In this document: piece after piece, positions 62,301-64,000 of the stretch | Layout: every line of letters begins with the position of its first letter | Position numbering within the stretch: position 1 is the stretch's first letter | Source: Leishmania panamensis | Taxonomy: Eukaryota; Euglenozoa; Kinetoplastea; Trypanosomatida; Trypanosomatidae | NCBI RefSeq assembly: GCF_000755165.1 | Contig: NC_025882.1 | Location: 288,268 to 352,267 of the forward strand | Length of the DNA stretch: 64,000 bases | Reading direction: 5' to 3' | Program-made: the position numbers and the translations under genes | The notes under the pieces: model-generated | Database searches by the model: none | Seen by the model: the letters and a program-made list of their open reading frames with translations, nothing else | What the model was told of the DNA's origin: nothing

Positions 62301-64000
62301 AAACTTATCCAGGCAGTCATGCCCCTCGTCAGGTCCGACGATTTCACACCGAAGAAGATCGCTGGTGCCAGTCAGGCTTGTGCCGCCATGTGTCAGTGGA
62401 CACACGCAATGGTGCGCTTTTACGAGGTGAATAAGAAGGTGGCGCCGTTGCGAGAGGAGCTGGCGGTGGCACAGCAGGCGAACCAGGAGGCCCAGCAGAA
62501 GCTGAAGGCGGCCGAAGGCCAGCTTGCCGAAGTAGAAACGCGGCTTGCCGATATGCAGTACCGCAAGGAAGAGGCTGAGCGAGAGATGGGGGAACTGGAT
62601 CAAACGGTGAAGCGCACGGCGCTGCGGCTGGAGCGGGCCGCGATGCTTATCGACGGCTTGGCAGGCGAGAAACGCGCTTGGATGCAGTCGGTGGAGCGCA
62701 TCGACGAGTCAACCCGGTACCTGATGGGCGACATGCTCGTGGCGGCTGGCCAGATCGCATACTGCGGTCCATTCACGTCCGTGTACCGTGAGGACCTCCT
62801 GCAGTCGTGGGGCAAGGAGCTGGACCAGCGCTTGATCCTGCATAGCGCGCAGTGTTCCATCTTCCACACGCTGCAGGACGCGGTGGAAACGCGGAAGTGG
62901 ATCTTGAAAGGGCTTCCAATGGATACCCTGTCGATTGAGAACGCTCTCTTCGCGAAGAACGCGCGCCGGTGGCCGCTTCTGATCGACCCTCAGACCCAGG
63001 GTAACCGATGGATCCGGAGAACGTACCAGGATTCGCTGGAGGTGGTGCGACCAAGCCAGAAGGACCTTATCAAGCGCATCGAGTTTTGCATCCGTGCTGG
63101 GCGGCCGGTGCTGCTGGAAAACGTCGGCGAGGAGATGGACGCCAGCCTCAACCCTTTGCTAGAACGACGCATCTTCGTGGAGGGTGGGACAGAGATGATT
63201 CGCATCTCCGACACGCCGATTCCGTGGAACCCGAAGTTCAAGTTCTTTATGACGACGAAACTGCCGAACCCCCACTACATCCCGGAGGTGATGGTGCGCG
63301 TCACGCTACTGAACTTCTTCATCACCCCTCACGGACTCGAAGACCAGATTCTCGGCGTTGTAGTTGGACAGGAGCGCAGGGAGCTAGAAATGCGGCGCAG
63401 TGACCTGATTGAGAAGAACGCTGCAATGAAAGCCGACCTCGTGAACACGCAGGAGAGCATCTTGTGTAAACTGAAGGAGGTGCAGGGCGAAGTGCTCGAC
63501 GACGTGGAGCTTATTGCCTACCTGAATGAGTCGAAAGAGAAGACGATAGAAATTACAACGCGAGTGGCCGAGGCAGAGGCCGCCGAGGTGGAGCTCACGG
63601 CTAGCCGCGAGGAGTACCGCCCCATTGCGCATCACTCCTCGTGCCTTTACTTCTGCTGCTCCACCCTGTCCCACGTCGACCCCATGTACCAGTACTCCCT
63701 TCAGTGGTTCGTGCAGCTCTTCATCGCGAGCATTGACCAGGCGAGGCGCTCCGACGACCTGGTGCAGCGCCTAGAGAACCTGAAGGAGTATTTCACCTAC
63801 AGCTTCTACCAGAACGTGAGCCGCTCCCTCTTTGAGAAGCACAAGCTTCTGTTCTCCTTCTACCTCTGCGTGCGACTCAAGGACCAGCGGGCGGAGGTGG
63901 ACCACGCGGAGTTCCGATTTTTGCTGCACGGCCCCACGCTCGTCGCCGACGCGAACGACAACCCGGACCCGAGCTGGATCACGCCGGCGACGTGGAACGA
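53304..64000 (+). CDS. Axonemal dynein heavy chain, inner-arm type, C-terminus beyond window (3565 codons seen)
   Basis: ATP-driven microtubule motor of the flagellar axoneme. The frame stays open from the ATG at 53304 to the window edge. Tail and linker occupy residues 1 to about 1500. AAA1 has GPAGTGKT at 1575-1582 and Walker B CFDEFNR with D1627. AAA2 has GPTMGGKT at 1856-1863 and Walker B IIFDGPVDALWIES. AAA3 has GPTGTGKT at 2205-2212 and IILVDDMNMP. AAA4 has GVGGSGRQSL at 2578, with Arg for the P-loop Lys as in many axonemal dyneins. A coiled-coil stalk (about 2810-3120) encloses a microtubule-binding domain starting near SGYKAPTAGVV (about 2931). AAA5 and the start of AAA6 follow. AAA1 near residue 1575 means a short tail, typical of single-headed inner-arm chains (DNAH1/3/7/12 group) rather than outer-arm or cytoplasmic dyneins. 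The subtype is not settled. Confidence 0.95.
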   Translation, partial: MSISYEELLALRRAQVAEKQQQLQATAPSAPSATSPTSSCWKGILTAPETLQCHRLPQASESAPASTTQSTAVSPYWQRTDGKTTTCASNTVAAELEPKVMAPTFSVRGEVSRAQLIQRKRRRIDAGPTLPELLVTRVKYSTATENLESSVEKGNAGTAPCVVTGDYAAWLPLEAFDDAFRFEELSPADWAARVAAAPSGFPCLFWKLDHRQPHRGGIWASGRVVEVDVDKQLYHVSPDDVRDFRSAIPKKADAYGSAEDAVLLALPRVFVCFAAEDPDNFADRFTAAYNRRSAAEAALRTELYVDFIPLDEYTTLDPLVARRVRDGALSTPTLVESESNLNVAGLLEEVRTGYSRVMNAELFRFITQGSGLSQLTGPSVTSATLSASPLFASDTGCLAPLYGVPPHRTERFAATVAAFRQKCFWSTSPVLAGLTRAVYQANNTLLSRCAFVLYSTAKMKWPLSLMDLEEMETTAMRDSFVHARDNWLTPTVDMAKCTLSALSSTDAVHLYHYDVNTYTGCTTERYLRQIQLCMQDALQHYLMSSLEALTRFVEHAGDSEVKIRGMADVEVTRGVHPAPQTPFGADERLTAGFLLPPPYPLPPLLSVVLLCTAHGDGSAKATPEAPNAQTAAAQALMADVGDVPEEEKGNAGKRTTASLSYSCSVETIRSSLHGLLKRCLTQHSTLHTVERVLFDFLYDSATAFLQVPDTSCMLMESWMQRLNVVLDRVAVAMNAYKETYTPFTAVIELDLDAYMATFDEGFPHTRGVEAEVQRFLTLQQEVLNCIPVSADLGLVRVNCGELRRALSKKCAMGASKVLDVVAARALGKEIMVSERYSELYATLRKPTETPEEVVATKDFIKTIPEHAVDLEAAIEEAKEMHDLLDSFQRPLSEEEFNKKWKAITWPGQLDSAVNERIEELEETKRRLLASMNRAQDFFEKEVDRIQKLVDQYSEHRNASRMTEIAEDVMRVQEKIRQLRSQANTFNTHESLFHMEETDYSAVHQLATDFEPYEALWLTSANWYTSLKKWHQIAFMSIDAEEVERVVGDTLRIMNTCTRNPQLTPELVQVAERTRENVKQFRPLVPTIKYLRMEGMQERHWSQLSKELGQEVEPGLTLKSLDDVVRMNLTQQNNVLMRISEIASREFHIEMSLAKMKAGWADMRMGVTSYKATGCYVVSKDVVDRTQEKLDDQMLLTQSLAFSPFKQLFEDEIGNWETSLKLVQDVLDAWLRCQKSWLYLEPIFQSEDISRQLPGEYKRFQLVHKNWKFLTNKAHEVDRTLDFCTTTERCLELLNENNDTLEVVERGLNQYLENKRASFARFYFLSDDELLTILSEARDPQKLQPQFRKLFENIARIDMRNADNEMFGMYSQMDEYIPFVQSVLPRKYVENWLTEIEHMMKISIRVQLEVGVKNSATMQRHDFVLQSPGQVAIAVNQIMWTHECELSLKEHGSLAPYVETAQENLMVLVETVRQPLTSLQRMNLSGLITIEVHARDIVEQLAKARVDSVHAFEWVSQLRSYWENNDCLLRQVEAQFRYGGEYLGNTTRLVITPLTDRIYLTLTGAMHMFLGGAPAGPAGTGKTETVKDLAKAVGKQCVVFNCQEGMTYASMGKFFKGLAQAGAWACFDEFNRIDVEVLSVVAQQVSSLQEAARTRQFRIPFEGTEILVDPSYSVFITMNPGYAGRTELPDNLKVLFRPVACMVPDYAMIAEIRLFSFGYSDSRKLAQKMVATFRLSSEQLSSQDHYDFGMRAVNTVISAAGLMKREHPDEAEDVLLLRALRDSNAPKFLEEDLLLFDGIISDLFPGVQLTAVNYGDLFTTLEAKASSMHLQPTEMFLKKCVQMYEMSVLRHGEMAVGPTMGGKTCATRVLQAAMTHLRKEQKNTKFAEVKTYCLNPKSITMTQLYGGFDEATGEWRDGIIGEVFRLAARDTSDARQWIIFDGPVDALWIESMNTVLDENKKLCLISGEIITMTPYMNCWFEVEDLAVASPATVSRAGMIYLEPNTCIGVRNYIRSWQQYRLPITMDPYKEQLQELCEQLFPSLIHFVQTEVSEYSPSTWPNLVMSCFNLFDCFMSPYTPTRTYEVPQEKLDLLREVHLHLLVFSVVWSFGATGDRPSQERFDKFLRDELRLRNVNIELPVIGYLQDYQFLPEERGWVAWTERLPPFTAQVTQSNFSDIIVLTTDVVRYKYVNRILLEHSYHTLCCGPTGTGKTVLMRQLLMQEMPKECTPIFFTFSARTTANQTQDLICSKFEVRKRASPQVWGAPLNRKFIILVDDMNMPLKEQYGAQPPIELLRQFMNYSGWYDCRTREFFSIVDVVFAGTMGPPGGGRHFITQRFLRHFHQIAFPEIEDDNMRRIFVSLLESYFSVFAEDVRMKLSSVVLASIEVFNTAVKELKPTPARPHYLFNLRDLAKVMDGLTNATPATVKTVPALVRLWLHEEMRTFEDRLTNDVDRTCFQELLGKQLQKHLKLSVGEVLPSQPSNGTGGVENQQLPTSAANMNALMFVDFMGTKAEQRVYQEASDFNAVVKVLEHQLQEYNQQCVGGRQLDLVIFSDAARHVCRIARVLRKPNGHALLLGVGGSGRQSLSRLAAHLNEYELFQVEMAKGYTMNAWHEDLKGVLRRVALQKKQVLFLFADTQIVHESMLEDVNNLLNSGEVPNLFFGQELEELLNSMRQVCVAEGLPVDKVTIFARFVRSCRSQLHISLCMSPLGEVFRSRLRMFPALVNCCTVDWFSAWPQQALSSVAHNYFAAMPLLAQEARAVEVCTEVCVRVHVNVEAVSARFLTETQRHNYVTPTSFLELLHTFGALMETQTEKNQTTKDRFVNGLAKLRETEDAVAALQQTLSQSQPVLLEKNESIKALVAEMEVQTAEAEKTKKEAQREREAVATMQAECAAIEGAAQEQLAEALPELDRALESLKNLKSSQITEVSGYKAPTAGVVMTMQGICILFQIKPQMRAANPMEEKKPDFWAIAKEQLLNNPNQLLQRLIQYDKESIPDKLIQAVMPLVRSDDFTPKKIAGASQACAAMCQWTHAMVRFYEVNKKVAPLREELAVAQQANQEAQQKLKAAEGQLAEVETRLADMQYRKEEAEREMGELDQTVKRTALRLERAAMLIDGLAGEKRAWMQSVERIDESTRYLMGDMLVAAGQIAYCGPFTSVYREDLLQSWGKELDQRLILHSAQCSIFHTLQDAVETRKWILKGLPMDTLSIENALFAKNARRWPLLIDPQTQGNRWIRRTYQDSLEVVRPSQKDLIKRIEFCIRAGRPVLLENVGEEMDASLNPLLERRIFVEGGTEMIRISDTPIPWNPKFKFFMTTKLPNPHYIPEVMVRVTLLNFFITPHGLEDQILGVVVGQERRELEMRRSDLIEKNAAMKADLVNTQESILCKLKEVQGEVLDDVELIAYLNESKEKTIEITTRVAEAEAAEVELTASREEYRPIAHHSSCLYFCCSTLSHVDPMYQYSLQWFVQLFIASIDQARRSDDLVQRLENLKEYFTYSFYQNVSRSLFEKHKLLFSFYLCVRLKDQRAEVDHAEFRFLLHGPTLVADANDNPDPSWITPATWN

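Noticed and set aside
1..64000. CRISPR array, operon-type promoters, Shine-Dalgarno sites, rho-independent terminators
   Set aside because: The gene content is that of a trypanosomatid; tandem GT/CA/AT runs are microsatellites and no spacer-repeat pattern exists.

Overview
The window looks like nuclear DNA of a Leishmania-type trypanosomatid. All recognisable genes lie on the + strand, as in one polycistronic unit. None needs an intron. Start codons follow long pyrimidine tracts and an AG, as expected for spliced-leader trans-splicing. Genes are GC-rich and separated by kilobases of T/C-rich DNA with GT, CA and TA microsatellites. No tRNA, rRNA or CRISPR was seen.

Layout: 1-5.5 kb, no intact gene, but a GC-rich island with a C2H2 zinc-finger remnant (about 0.83-1.38 kb) and a SIDER-like retroposon copy (about 3.97-4.47 kb). 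5.5-8.2 kb, a coiled-coil/C2-like protein. 10.3-11.8 kb, a MAP kinase kinase. 13.8-14.3 kb, a second SIDER-like copy in inverted orientation. 15.0-17.8 kb, a DEAH-box RNA helicase. 18.4-19.2 kb, an Nfu-type Fe-S scaffold. 19.57-20.09 kb, an assembly gap. 21.0-21.7 kb, eIF6. 25.6-28.0 kb, an AMPK/SNF1 alpha kinase. 28-38.7 kb, a gene-poor stretch with a degenerate coding region (about 30.1-32.9 kb). 38.7-43.4 kb, a two-pass membrane protein with a degenerate cyclase-like domain and a C-terminal kinase. 43.6-44.1 kb, a third, diverged SIDER-like copy. 45.7-47.6 kb, a U1-type zinc-finger/RNase III protein of the kinetoplastid RNA-editing endonuclease family. 50.0-51.8 kb, two identical copies of ribosomal protein S18. 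From 53.3 kb to the window end, an axonemal dynein heavy chain missing its C-terminus.

From memory, AMPK, an editing RNase III, S18 and a dynein heavy chain cluster in the same order on T. brucei chromosome 10 and Leishmania chromosome 36. I could not check this. The genes do not form one pathway, which is normal for trypanosomatid units. Three are signalling kinases (MKK, AMPK alpha, cyclase-like/kinase receptor). Others serve splicing, ribosome biogenesis and translation (DEAH helicase, eIF6, S18), mitochondrial function (Nfu, editing endonuclease) and flagellar motility (dynein).

The most noteworthy points are the near-identical inverted retroposon pair bracketing two genes, the receptor-like pseudocyclase-kinase with an HCD catalytic loop, the decayed gene at 30-33 kb, CDS-limited identity of the S18 copies, and possible upstream ORFs before eIF6 and NFU.
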